From NCBI GenBank assembly GCA_902779355.1, contig CACZBF010000012.1, forward strand, positions 21,862-85,861: 64,000 nt of DNA, in the 5' to 3' direction. Below, piece after piece: positions 44,821-53,769 of this stretch. This stretch comes from an uncultured Lachnospiraceae bacterium. GTDB taxonomy: Bacteria > Bacillota > Clostridia > Lachnospirales > Lachnospiraceae. The notes under the pieces are model-generated. The model did no database searches, had not been told where the DNA came from, and saw only the letters and a program-made list of their open reading frames with translations. The position numbers and the translations under genes were made by a program. Numbering within the stretch: the stretch's first letter is position 1; each line of letters begins with the position of its first letter.

Positions 44821-47649
44821 CTATTTCCCCGTGGAATAGACCGCCTTAAACTTCTGCACAAAATGTGTAAGCTCGCAGAGGAACTCCCCGTCTGCTTCCT
44901 CTTTCGCTACCGCTTCCACCTTGCCGGTCTTTTCGTTTTTCATATACTCCGGTGCATAGCTTCCCCATGGATTTCGAAGCCGGATCATTTTGATCCGCTT
45001 TCCCTCATACAACACTTCGGTCGCACCGAGAATGGTATAGGCATGTCCCCCCAGGAGGCCGTCCTCTTGAACTTCACCCGTTTCCGTCTCATTCCCCGTC
45101 CCCTCTCTCGTCCCGGCGCCGACAGAAAGTCCTTTTTTCCTGCAGTCTTTGATCTTTTCAAAGACTTCCAGTGCTTCCTCCGTATAGTTCCCGGTAAAGA
45201 TCTCATGCTTCCCGGTATCCTTCACTGCATCAAACTTTTCATCCGCAAGCTGATCCGCTTTGATGGCATACTGGAGGAGCAGCCTCATAAGCTCTGTTTT
45301 CGATTTCCCCAGAGCCTTCATGCAGCGCTGAAACTGCTCCTGGAGCTGTTCCGGAATCCTGATCCTTCCCTGCTCTTCCTGAATGAGCTGGTTCATTTTC
45401 AGGAAATCCTCCTTCTTCGGCGGGCCGGTCCTGTCCAGCTTTTTTTCAACCCAGGTCATGACCTCCCTGGCAAGATTGCTGATCAGACCGATAAAAGAGA
45501 GGTCTGCTTTGATGGCTTCTTCGGTTTCCTTCTTCTCATCGAACGCATGTCCTTTCAGAGACCAGTCCGGTGTATTCTCGGGGTGCATCAGATAATACTC
45601 ATTGTATATCTCTTTCAAGGCTTTTTTCTCGCGCACCAGCTCCAGCCTCAAATCCTGCACTTCTTTCATCTCATCATAGGTGTTTTGGGTCTTCGCCTTT
45701 TCTTCCATGGCATGAAAATTCGTCTTGTATTCCCTGATCCGGCGGAAAAGCTCCTCCCGGTCCTGTTTTCTTTTTTGGAGCACGGGTTCACAGCATTCCT
45801 TGATATAAAGGATATTGCTAATCTGGTCCGTATGATAGACCGCAAAGTCAAGGTCGAAAACAGACCCGTCCTTTTCCATCCGTTCCCTCTCTTCCTTCGT
45901 ATGCTCCTCCCGATAGGCAAGCTCCAGCACCTTGTCGGCGGTCCCTGCCTCGGAAACGGTTCCTCTCAAAAGGACCGGCGGCTGTTTTTTCCGTCCGGTC
46001 AGTATGGCACTGACCGTATCCGATCTTCCGCCGTTTGAGATGAACCCGTAGTCGATCAGCTTGTACCTCCCATACTCCTCATGCTGCGCTTTATAGAACT
46101 CCTTATTCGCCGACAATTGGAAATCAAGGTTGTCCGGATAGTGCAGATGGTAGCAGCAAAAGGCCTTGCAAAGAAGGTTTACCCAAAGTGCTCCCTTGTT
46201 GGCGGAATCCGCCACCGTCTTGTCGATCTTAAAGAACACGGGTTTTGTTTTCTCCTGGCCGCCGGGTATTGACGCATCGCTTTTGTCGGTATAGGTATGA
46301 AAAAGCCGGACGATGACCTGATCTCCGTCTTCCTGAAACATATCCGTGATCTGCTTCGGATCCGAGGCCGCCAGTTCTGCGATGGAAGAAAGCAGGAAGC
46401 AGTTTCCCATATCCCCCTGCACGATATCGGAGCTTGTGGGAGGGTGCGCAAAAAGCGGCTCTCCAGCGTGATTGCCGGTGGTATATTGTTTTTCTTCCAG
46501 CGTGTAGTATGAAAACCTTCCGTCGCTCCTTTTTTTCGAGGAATTCCGGTACTGTACCCCCCTGACATCATCATGGATCTGGGTACGCTGCTCCGGCGTG
46601 AGCTCAAGAGTACCCTTCGTATTGTCGCAGAGAAGATTCAGGTATCCCTGAAAAAGCGCCCTCTTTTCCGCGGTGATCTGAGAGGTCTCTGAAAGCATGC
46701 CCTTCAGCTCGGTCTGAAGCTCAGAATAAAGGTTCCTCTCCTTTTTCTGCCGGTCCTTAAGTCCCGGCAAAGTGAAGATCTTGGCAAAGAACCCTCTCGT
46801 TCCTCCGATCTCCCTCTCCGCCGGTTTCGTAGCGCCATATTCATGGATCTTTTCCAGCAGCTTTTTTTCTTCCTCCGTAAACTCCAGTCCGCTGTTCTTC
46901 AGGTCAAAGCTGCTTTTCAGCTTCAGATAGGTTTTGACGGAGTGGATCTTATAATCGGCGTTTGTCACCTGCTTATTAAGGTCATCCAGCTGCAGTTTTC
47001 GTTTATTCCAGCTCTTTTCTCCCAGCTTGATCTCAGGCAGCACGGCCTTGCTCGCTACGCGGCGCTTTCTGATGGCCGGATCGGTGTGCGCCCTGGTTCG
47101 AAATTCCTGCTCCAGAAAAGTAAAGTAGTCCCTCTGCACCCTGGCCATCTCCGCTTCCGCATCACGAAGTACCTTTTGTACCTCCCGCTTTCTGGTCTGT
47201 CCGTAAGAGAAAAAAGAATGGCGGAAGAAACTGTAGGAACGGCACATCACCTTCAGATCCACCAGGGCGTTGATCATCCCCTCCAGATGGTATTGTTTTT
47301 TCCCTTCCGGAACGGTGGCGAGGGCGTTTTTCATCTCCATGTAGGTTTTCAGAGCGGACCGCACCGCCTTCATACGGCTGCTGTCCTGTCTGTTCTCCAT
47401 GATGTAGGCTTCGTCAAACCCGATGTATTGCGGAGCAGGCTCCTCCACGAAAGTCCCCTCCGCAGGCGCATTGACCTCCACCTTTTCCTCTTCCGGAAGC
47501 AGAGCGGACCCTTCCGGCAGATCCTCCAGCACATTCTTAAGGAGCGGCTCTCTGACCGACCCGGAAAGCTTCTCTTTATCCTTTTCCTTCTGGTCCGTGG
47601 AAAACAGCGGCTTTTGTAAGGTCTGGCTTTTATTCAGGACAGTATCCAT
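44821..47649 (-). CDS. Calpain-type (C2) cysteine protease with long helical regions
   Basis: The 942-aa protein has about 390 residues of charged helix, then a calpain-type catalytic domain. The cysteine lies in IVQGDMGNCFLLSSIAELA (Cys417), the histidine in GLLGGHAYTILGA (His869) and the asparagine in MIRLRNPWGSY (Asn893), so the triad is intact. Between Cys and His are about 450 residues against about 155 in animal calpains; the extra is mostly coiled coil, for example EMKEVQDLRLELVREKKAL. No signal peptide is seen, so it should act in the cytosol. GGAGGATG precedes the ATG. It lies upstream of the kinase-like gene, a possible substrate or partner. Confidence 0.85.
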   Translation of the reverse strand: MDTVLNKSQTLQKPLFSTDQKEKDKEKLSGSVREPLLKNVLEDLPEGSALLPEEEKVEVNAPAEGTFVEEPAPQYIGFDEAYIMENRQDSSRMKAVRSALKTYMEMKNALATVPEGKKQYHLEGMINALVDLKVMCRSYSFFRHSFFSYGQTRKREVQKVLRDAEAEMARVQRDYFTFLEQEFRTRAHTDPAIRKRRVASKAVLPEIKLGEKSWNKRKLQLDDLNKQVTNADYKIHSVKTYLKLKSSFDLKNSGLEFTEEEKKLLEKIHEYGATKPAEREIGGTRGFFAKIFTLPGLKDRQKKERNLYSELQTELKGMLSETSQITAEKRALFQGYLNLLCDNTKGTLELTPEQRTQIHDDVRGVQYRNSSKKRSDGRFSYYTLEEKQYTTGNHAGEPLFAHPPTSSDIVQGDMGNCFLLSSIAELAASDPKQITDMFQEDGDQVIVRLFHTYTDKSDASIPGGQEKTKPVFFKIDKTVADSANKGALWVNLLCKAFCCYHLHYPDNLDFQLSANKEFYKAQHEEYGRYKLIDYGFISNGGRSDTVSAILTGRKKQPPVLLRGTVSEAGTADKVLELAYREEHTKEERERMEKDGSVFDLDFAVYHTDQISNILYIKECCEPVLQKRKQDREELFRRIREYKTNFHAMEEKAKTQNTYDEMKEVQDLRLELVREKKALKEIYNEYYLMHPENTPDWSLKGHAFDEKKETEEAIKADLSFIGLISNLAREVMTWVEKKLDRTGPPKKEDFLKMNQLIQEEQGRIRIPEQLQEQFQRCMKALGKSKTELMRLLLQYAIKADQLADEKFDAVKDTGKHEIFTGNYTEEALEVFEKIKDCRKKGLSVGAGTREGTGNETETGEVQEDGLLGGHAYTILGATEVLYEGKRIKMIRLRNPWGSYAPEYMKNEKTGKVEAVAKEEADGEFLCELTHFVQKFKAVYSTGK

Positions 47650-47713
47650 TTTTCATCCTCCATTGGGAACGCTTTTCCCTCTCCGAATATCATGGCGATC
47701 CGGGCGGCACCCT

Positions 47714-48541
47714 TTATTCTTCGGCGTCCACGGCCTTTGCGTCAATCTCTTCCACCGCTTCCCTGAAAAACTGCTGAAACGCTTCCTCTGCAAAACCGGA
47801 TCCCTGCGGAAGTACCGCGTAAAAGGGCTGGGGACTCTTCAGCATGATCTGATAGTCCTCCCGGCCGTCAAAGGCATGCGTCATTTCTTCCGTCCCTTCT
47901 TCCTCCGGATCCGCTGCCGCAGGCAGGAGGCCGATGGTGATCGCTACCTTCCCCTCGCCCCGGGGAACCGTCACGGATAACCCCAGGGTTTCGTCCTCCG
48001 TGATGGCGGCTTCTTCATACCCCAGGTCAGCGAGGCTTTGCACGATGGCATTCAGTCTTGGAAGAAGATACGTATTCCCCTGCATCCCGGAAAGGACCTC
48101 GTACTCCGTGGTCTCCTCATCCTCCGTAAGCTCCATCCACGCGACATGGAACCCCTCCGTTTCCTCATCTTCGAAAACACGGAAGCCTGCGGCGGCAAAA
48201 AAAGCATCCGCTTCCGGAAAAGGGTTTGCCGGGTATCTGCAGTACACGGCACCTCCTTCTTCCTCTTTTGCAAACCCCAACGCCTGCTGCAGGAGCAGCG
48301 TCCCTGCGCCCCTTTGGCGCACCTGATCATCCACATACAGCCAAAGCAGCTGATAAAGGTCTCTTCCTTCTTCCCCCGCGTTTCTTCGGAGCATCAGGGC
48401 ACCGCTGGCCAGATCTCCTTCCAGCGCGCCAAAGCCGTCTGTCCCCTCCGAAAGGATCAGATACTGCATCTCCGGTGGAATGTAATCATCAAAGGACAGA
48501 ATGTTTTTTTCCGTTAAGGGAATACAGGTAAACTCAGCCAT
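47714..48541 (-). CDS. GNAT-fold acetyltransferase-like protein with C-terminal extension
   Basis: The 275-aa protein has an N-terminal GNAT domain: QLLWLYVDDQVRQRGAGTLLL (residues about 64-84) is the strand-4/acetyl-CoA loop with the RxxGxG/A pattern, and FFAAAGFRVFEDE is the usual C-terminal turn. A second half of about 130 acidic residues (SLADLGYEEAAITEDETLGLSV and following) is not recognised. The ATG at 48541 has AAAAGGAG at good spacing; an alternative ATG at 48589 overlaps the upstream stop as ATGA. It is the second of two such genes before the calpain-like gene. Confidence 0.8.
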   Translation of the reverse strand: MAEFTCIPLTEKNILSFDDYIPPEMQYLILSEGTDGFGALEGDLASGALMLRRNAGEEGRDLYQLLWLYVDDQVRQRGAGTLLLQQALGFAKEEEGGAVYCRYPANPFPEADAFFAAAGFRVFEDEETEGFHVAWMELTEDEETTEYEVLSGMQGNTYLLPRLNAIVQSLADLGYEEAAITEDETLGLSVTVPRGEGKVAITIGLLPAAADPEEEGTEEMTHAFDGREDYQIMLKSPQPFYAVLPQGSGFAEEAFQQFFREAVEEIDAKAVDAEE

Positions 48542-48585
48542 CTCAAATTCTCCTTTTGACTCTGTGACACCAGCATTTTTTTCGT

Positions 48586-49461
48586 TCATGTCAGGATCCG
48601 GATCGCCCGGGAGCTCTTGCACGCGCCCCGATCCTCCAAAAGTGATGCAAACTCTCCTTCCCACCTTTGATCCCGGCACTGAAGGATCGTCTTTTTCCCG
48701 AATGCGTACACCGCCGTTTGGTAGGCCTCATAGATCAGAGGGCGAAGGTCGGTCTCCTCTTCCGGTCCGAGATACTGCAGAGAGAGCTTCCCGGAAGGTG
48801 TTTTTCGAACCAGAAGGATCGCCGTGATCCCGCCCGTTTTTTTGATCACACAGCTGATGTCTGGATCAAAATAACCCCGTTCCCGCTGCATGAGGCCGTT
48901 TCTGTCCTCCCGTTTTTCCCGGGCAAGCATTTTCCCGAGCTCCTTCTTCAGATCTGGAAAAGAAATCTTTGCAAGGGGAAGGACTTTTCCGTCCGCCTTC
49001 GCCTTTGCATACTCACTGAAAGCATCCTTCAGCTCTCCCAGTTTATAGGCATCTCTAAGGGAGCAGTTTTCCTCCACGAGAAACTTTCTGTTTTTCAAAA
49101 ACTTCGTGAGTTCTCCTGCTTCTTCCGCCTCCGAAAACTCTAAAAAGATCTCCCCCACACCTTCCGCGGAAAGCATCCTCGTCATGCGGGACAAAAGTCC
49201 TGTTCCCAGTCCGCGTCTCCGGTATCCCCTCTCCACATAGAGCCAGAGTATCTCTCCTCCCACTGCTTCTGTCCCTGACACGGATTCCGTGGCCCTGAAG
49301 ATCAGAATCCCTGCCGGTCTGCGGTTATCTTCCTCGATCGCCGCCAGAATACGGATCTCCTGAACAACCGCCAAATCCCGCATGTCCAGTGGCAGGAGGC
49401 TGTAATAATTCTTCAGATCGGATCTCGAAAGAACGTATATGTAAAATCCTTCGCCTTTCAT
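48586..49461 (-). CDS. GNAT-fold acetyltransferase-like protein, coupled to aroC
   Basis: The 291-aa protein has an N-terminal GNAT domain with EILWLYVERGYRRRGLGTGLL (residues about 70-90, acetyl-CoA loop RRRGLG) and KNRKFLVEENCSLRD. A second domain (about 180-291) has ISCVIKKTGGITAILLVRKT and LIYEAYQTAVYAFGKK, which looks like another degenerate GNAT unit. Its ATG overlaps the TGA of aroC (ATGA) and no separate strong ribosome site is seen, so translation is probably coupled to aroC. It resembles its downstream neighbour in layout, suggesting an old duplication. Confidence 0.78.
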   Translation of the reverse strand: MKGEGFYIYVLSRSDLKNYYSLLPLDMRDLAVVQEIRILAAIEEDNRRPAGILIFRATESVSGTEAVGGEILWLYVERGYRRRGLGTGLLSRMTRMLSAEGVGEIFLEFSEAEEAGELTKFLKNRKFLVEENCSLRDAYKLGELKDAFSEYAKAKADGKVLPLAKISFPDLKKELGKMLAREKREDRNGLMQRERGYFDPDISCVIKKTGGITAILLVRKTPSGKLSLQYLGPEEETDLRPLIYEAYQTAVYAFGKKTILQCRDQRWEGEFASLLEDRGACKSSRAIRILT

Positions 49462-50588
49462 TTTCTCTGTTCATCCCTGTGCGCATCCGTCCCGCCGGAG
49501 GAGGGCCGATACACGCGCTTCAGTTTATCCACGGTGGAAGATGCGTTCAGAAGCAGGAGATCTGCAAGCACCAGGGCTGCCATGCACTCCACCACCACCA
49601 CCGCACGGGGTACGATCACCGGATCGTGCCTTCCCCCGACAACGATCTTTGTTTCCTTTCCGTTGCAATCGATGGTCTCCTGTTCTCTCCCAATGGAGGG
49701 CGTGGGTTTGACCGCTACACGAAAGATGAGATCGCTCCCGTCCGTCATGCCGCCAAGCACACCACCGGCATGGTTCGTTGCTTTTCCGGCAGATGTGAAT
49801 GCATCGTTGTTTTCGCTGCCCTTCATGCGCGCTGCCGCCAAGCCGTCTCCCATTTCAAAGCCCTTGACTGCGCCGATCGAAAGCATCGCTTTCGCAAGCA
49901 GCGCATCCGTCTTGTCAAATACCGTCTCACCAAGGCCTGCCGGCAGCCCCTTCACCACGCACTCAATCACGCCGCCCGCGGAATCCTGTTCCTTCACACA
50001 CCTGCGCAGATACTCTTCTGCCTTCTCAGCCGCCACGGCATCCGGCATAAAAAGCGGATTCCGCCCCATCTCTTCTGCCGCAAAGCGCGCCGGATCCATT
50101 TCCACCGGTCCGATCGCTTTCGTATAGGTCAGAAAGGAAACGCCGAATTCCTGCAGAAGCTTTACCGCCACCGCGCCTCCCGCCACCCGGCCGACGGTCT
50201 CTCTCCCGGAGCTTCGCCCGCCGCCGCGGTAATCGCGGAATCCATATTTCTGTTCAAACGTATAATCCGCATGACCGGGTCTGTAAACCTTTGCGAGCGC
50301 CTCATAGTCTTTGGAATGGGAATCGTTATTTTTTACCATGAGAGAGATCGGCGTGCCGGTGGTCTTCCCATTGAACACGCCGGACAGGATCTCCACGGTA
50401 TCGCTTTCCCCACGCTTCGTTGCAAACTCCGACTGTCCCGGACGACGCCGGTCCAGAAAAGCCTGCACATCCTCTTCTGTCAAAAAAAGCCCCGCGGGGC
50501 AGCCGTCGACCACCACGCCGACGGCTTTCCCGTGGGACTCTCCCCAGGTTGTCATTCGAAATACATTACCGAATCCTGATCCTGCCAT
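49458..50588 (-). CDS. aroC: Chorismate synthase
   Basis: AroC converts 5-enolpyruvylshikimate 3-phosphate to chorismate using reduced FMN. The 376-aa protein is complete: FRMTTWGESHGKAVGVVVDG at the start, RRRPGQS, GFRDYRGGGRSSGRETVGRVAGGA in the middle and GSDLIFRVAVKPTPSI, GRHDPVIVPRA near the end. It has a slightly unusual C-terminal tail (KRVYRPSSGGTDAHRDEQRK). GAGGA lies in the end of the ABC-F gene 3 bp upstream. It overlaps the GNAT gene downstream. A diverged partial copy lies at 35.5 kb. No other shikimate-pathway gene is in the window. Confidence 0.96.
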   Translation of the reverse strand: MAGSGFGNVFRMTTWGESHGKAVGVVVDGCPAGLFLTEEDVQAFLDRRRPGQSEFATKRGESDTVEILSGVFNGKTTGTPISLMVKNNDSHSKDYEALAKVYRPGHADYTFEQKYGFRDYRGGGRSSGRETVGRVAGGAVAVKLLQEFGVSFLTYTKAIGPVEMDPARFAAEEMGRNPLFMPDAVAAEKAEEYLRRCVKEQDSAGGVIECVVKGLPAGLGETVFDKTDALLAKAMLSIGAVKGFEMGDGLAAARMKGSENNDAFTSAGKATNHAGGVLGGMTDGSDLIFRVAVKPTPSIGREQETIDCNGKETKIVVGGRHDPVIVPRAVVVVECMAALVLADLLLLNASSTVDKLKRVYRPSSGGTDAHRDEQRK

Positions 50589-50591
50589 TGT

Positions 50592-52229
50592 TTAATCCTC
50601 ATCGTCTTCTGTTTTGGTATACACTGCCTGTCTCTTTCTTGCCATCTCGTCGCTCGCAAGGTATTCATCGTAGGTCGTGATCTTGTCGATGATACTGCCG
50701 TCCGGCAGGATCTCCATGATCCGGTTTGCCGTGGTCTCCACCACCTGATGATCCCGTGAAGAAAAGATCACCACACCCGGAAATTTGATCAGCCCGTTAT
50801 TCAATGCCGTGATGCTTTCCATATCCAGATGGTCTGTCGGCTCATCCAGCATCAGCACGTTGCTGGCCTCGATCATCATCCGGGAGAGCAGCACTCTCAC
50901 CCGCTCTCCTCCGGACAGCACCTTCATTTTTTTGACGCCGTCCTCCCCGGCAAAGAGCATTCGCCCCAGGAACCCCCTGACGTAAGTCGCATCCTTGATC
51001 TCCGAAAATTGGGTCAGCCAGTCCACGATGGTAAGATCCGTATCAAAGATCCTGGTATTATCCTTCGGAAAATAAGACTGGGAGGTCGTCACACCCCATT
51101 TGTACGTCCCCTCATCCGGTTCGAGTTCACCGGCCAGCACCTGGAACAGCGCTGTCTTCGCACGCTCGTTGCTGCCGACAAGTGCCACCTTGTCATCATG
51201 ATTCAGGATGAAGGAAACGTGATCCAGCACCTTCTCTCCGTCGATCGTGACGGTGAGGTCCTCAACAGTAAGCACCTCGTTTCCGATCTCGCGTTCGGGA
51301 CGGAAATCAATGTAAGGATACTTCCGGCTGGAGGGCTTGATCTCGTCCAGCTGGATCTTTTCAAGTGCACGCTTTCTGGAGGTCGCCTGCTTGCTCTTGG
51401 ACGCATTCGCAGAGAAACGGGAAATGAATTCCTGCAGCTCCTTGATCTTTTCCTCTTTCTTTTTGTTGGCTTCCTTCATCTGCTTCACAAGCAGCTGACT
51501 CGATTCGTACCAGAAATCGTAGTTGCCGGCATAGAGCTGGATCTTGCCGTAGTCGATATCCGCAATGCTCGTGCAGACCTTATTTAAAAAGTAGCGGTCG
51601 TGGCTGACAACAATGACTGTATTATCAAAGTTGATGAGGAACTCCTCCAGCCAGGCGATGGCGTCCAGATCCAGGTGGTTGGTGGGCTCATCCAGAAGAA
51701 GGATATCCGGATTGCCGAACAGCGCCTGGGCAAGGAGCACCTTGACTTTCAGCGCACCGGGAAGGTCCGACATCTGGGTGTAGTGATAGTCCGTCTCAAT
51801 ACCGAGACCGTTCAACAGCGTCGCCGCATCGCTCTCCGCATTCCATCCGTCCATCTCGGCAAACTCCGTTTCCAGCTCGCTTGCCTTGATCCCGTCTTCG
51901 TCGGAAAAATCCTCCTTGGCGTAGATCGCATCCTTTTCCTTCATGATGTCATACAGTCTCCGGTTTCCCATGATCACCGTATCCAGAACGGTATATGCAT
52001 CATATTTGAAGTGGTCCTGCTGCAGAAAGGAAAGACGCTCTCCCGGTGTCATGGTGACATCGCCGTTTGTGGGCTCCAGCTGTCCGGAAAGGATCTTCAG
52101 AAAAGTGGATTTTCCCGCACCGTTGGCACCGATCAGTCCATAACAGTTCCCCTCAACGAATTTGATATTGACGTCCTCAAAGAGCGCCTTTTTCCCTACC
52201 CGTAATGTCACATTGTTTGCCTGAATCAT
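50592..52229 (-). CDS. ABC-F ATPase, YbiT-like
   Basis: The 545-aa soluble protein has two ATP-binding domains and the ABC-F interdomain linker. Domain 1 has Walker A GANGAGKST and LLLDEPTNHLDLDAIAWLEEF with SHDRYFLNKV. Its signature reads MSDLPGALKVKVLLAQ in place of LSGG. In domain 2 Walker A reads GSNERAKTALF, without the glycine before lysine, while VLSGGERVRVLL and MLDEPTDHLD are normal and the H-loop is SSRDHQVV. I recall these deviations as usual for this subfamily. ABC-F proteins act on the ribosome; this type is housekeeping rather than resistance. It ends 3 bp before aroC. Confidence 0.9.
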   Translation of the reverse strand: MIQANNVTLRVGKKALFEDVNIKFVEGNCYGLIGANGAGKSTFLKILSGQLEPTNGDVTMTPGERLSFLQQDHFKYDAYTVLDTVIMGNRRLYDIMKEKDAIYAKEDFSDEDGIKASELETEFAEMDGWNAESDAATLLNGLGIETDYHYTQMSDLPGALKVKVLLAQALFGNPDILLLDEPTNHLDLDAIAWLEEFLINFDNTVIVVSHDRYFLNKVCTSIADIDYGKIQLYAGNYDFWYESSQLLVKQMKEANKKKEEKIKELQEFISRFSANASKSKQATSRKRALEKIQLDEIKPSSRKYPYIDFRPEREIGNEVLTVEDLTVTIDGEKVLDHVSFILNHDDKVALVGSNERAKTALFQVLAGELEPDEGTYKWGVTTSQSYFPKDNTRIFDTDLTIVDWLTQFSEIKDATYVRGFLGRMLFAGEDGVKKMKVLSGGERVRVLLSRMMIEASNVLMLDEPTDHLDMESITALNNGLIKFPGVVIFSSRDHQVVETTANRIMEILPDGSIIDKITTYDEYLASDEMARKRQAVYTKTEDDED

Positions 52230-52248
52230 TTCAAAAACCTCATTTCAT

Positions 52249-52878
52249 TTAGAATCCGAGAATATCATTCACCAGGATCACATGGATCCGCCCTTCGTGG
52301 CGGGAATACCGCGTGATCAAAAACTGGCAGCAAATGGTATCCGGTGATTTACAGTCCATGCAGGATCCGGTCTTCGCACATGGCGTATCCAGCCCGAACC
52401 TCTGCGCATTGATAGGCGCCGCCACACTTCTGGCGCGCTTCATGGCACTGTCCGAATCCGGACAGATCTTGTTCATGCTGACCACAAAGATCACCTTGCG
52501 CGGGCCCTGCGCGATCGCGGAAACCCTATTGGCATTGCCGTCGATATTGACGAGGATCCCGTCTTCTGTCATCGCATTTGCGCTGGAAAGAAAGATGTCC
52601 GCATCATAGGTCGCGAGCATTGCCGCACGTTTGTCTTCGCTGGCATCCCGATCCAGAAAGCGGTATTTGTCGCTCTTCAGCGCCTCGACCAATCCGATCT
52701 CATGACAGCTCATGGCGCCGCCCATGGCGATACTGCTGCCCTCCGGGATCAACGACAGCGCAAGCTCTTTTGCGGTCTCCTTATCCTTGGCATAATAGCC
52801 TGTCATATTACGGGAAGCTAACCCTTTGATCACTTTCTCCGCCAGCAGCTCATTCCGTTTCCGAATGTTCTCATCCAT
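52249..52878 (-). CDS. LUD-domain (lactate utilisation type) protein
   Basis: The 209-aa protein is a stand-alone LUD domain, as in LutC: LAEKVIKGLASRNMTGYYAKDKETAKEL, the SIAMGGAMSCHEIGLVEAL motif, then DADIFLSSANAMTEDGILVNIDGNANRVSAIAQGP and a C-terminal cysteine cluster CAKTGSCMDCKSPDTICC that could hold an iron-sulfur cluster. LutA and LutB partners are missing nearby, so lactate oxidation is unproven. GGAGAGGG precedes the ATG at 52878. Confidence 0.88.
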   Translation of the reverse strand: MDENIRKRNELLAEKVIKGLASRNMTGYYAKDKETAKELALSLIPEGSSIAMGGAMSCHEIGLVEALKSDKYRFLDRDASEDKRAAMLATYDADIFLSSANAMTEDGILVNIDGNANRVSAIAQGPRKVIFVVSMNKICPDSDSAMKRARSVAAPINAQRFGLDTPCAKTGSCMDCKSPDTICCQFLITRYSRHEGRIHVILVNDILGF

Positions 52879-52932
52879 ATTGTCCCTCTCCTTCCTGTGC
52901 CGTTTACCTTGGTGTCTCAAAAAACGTACCGC

Positions 52933-53769
52933 TTATACCTTCAGTCGTTTGTTTTTAAACTGGATCCCAAACATCGTACCTGCCGCAGCGAGCGCGATGA
53001 TCGTAAAGATCAGATCCCCGAGCGGCTTCTCGCCGAAATACAGGACAGCTGCCGTGTGCAGCACTACGATGATATTGGTCGCTGCATGTCCGAGATACGC
53101 AGGGATCAGCGAACGATACTTCTCCACAAAATAGGCAAGCACTAGTCCGACGATCGTGGCGTAAATAAACTGTACCAGATTCCAATGCACAATGCCAAAC
53201 AAAAGTGCGGAAATGATGATCCCTTTTTGCGGTCCGAACGCTTCCTTTGCTCTCCCATAGATGATGCCGCGAAACAAGATCTCCTCCGCATACGGGATGA
53301 TAAAGCCAAGGCAGATCAGCTGAATGACAAGCGGCCCCGCCAGAAACGCGTCCTTGACCGCTTCATATCCGTCGGTCATCTCATCCAGCGGTGTGTAGCC
53401 AAGTATATTGTTGACCGCAATCGCGATCATCGTGATGGTGATGGCTGCATAGATCCAACAAAAGAGATAATGTTTCTTTTCTTCTTTCCCGCGGGGTTTA
53501 TAAAACGTCACCTGCGCGTGCATCAGAATATCTCTGCGAAGCACCGGGATCAGATAGAAAAGTCCAAGCAGAGATCCGATGGATTCTTTCACCGTATCCC
53601 AAAGTGTAAACGGAAACAGATCCAAAATCAAGCCCACGAACAGTTTGATCGCATAAAAGATCAGAATCGGATAACACGCCTTGAGAAACGCCACGATCGA
53701 CGTTCCGAAGACGTGTTTGATTGCCGTGATCCTGCTGTTTTCAAATCTCGGTTTCGGGGGTTTCTTCAT
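52933..53769 (-). CDS. CPBP family intramembrane metalloprotease
   Basis: The 278-aa protein has about seven to eight membrane helices and the CPBP (CAAX protease and bacteriocin-processing) motifs: IPYAEEILFRGIIYG (EExxxR), GIVHWNLVQFIYATIVGLVLAY (histidine motif) and LGHAATNIIVV (HxxxN). The family includes prenyl-protein proteases and bacteriocin immunity proteins; the substrate here is unknown. The ATG overlaps the parC stop (ATGA), so it is coupled to parC. Confidence 0.88.
   Translation of the reverse strand: MKKPPKPRFENSRITAIKHVFGTSIVAFLKACYPILIFYAIKLFVGLILDLFPFTLWDTVKESIGSLLGLFYLIPVLRRDILMHAQVTFYKPRGKEEKKHYLFCWIYAAITITMIAIAVNNILGYTPLDEMTDGYEAVKDAFLAGPLVIQLICLGFIIPYAEEILFRGIIYGRAKEAFGPQKGIIISALLFGIVHWNLVQFIYATIVGLVLAYFVEKYRSLIPAYLGHAATNIIVVLHTAAVLYFGEKPLGDLIFTIIALAAAGTMFGIQFKNKRLKV

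Noticed and set aside
52249..52878. Complete lactate oxidation operon (lutABC)
   Set aside because: Only a single LUD-domain protein is present; the iron-sulfur LutA/LutB partners are missing on both sides.
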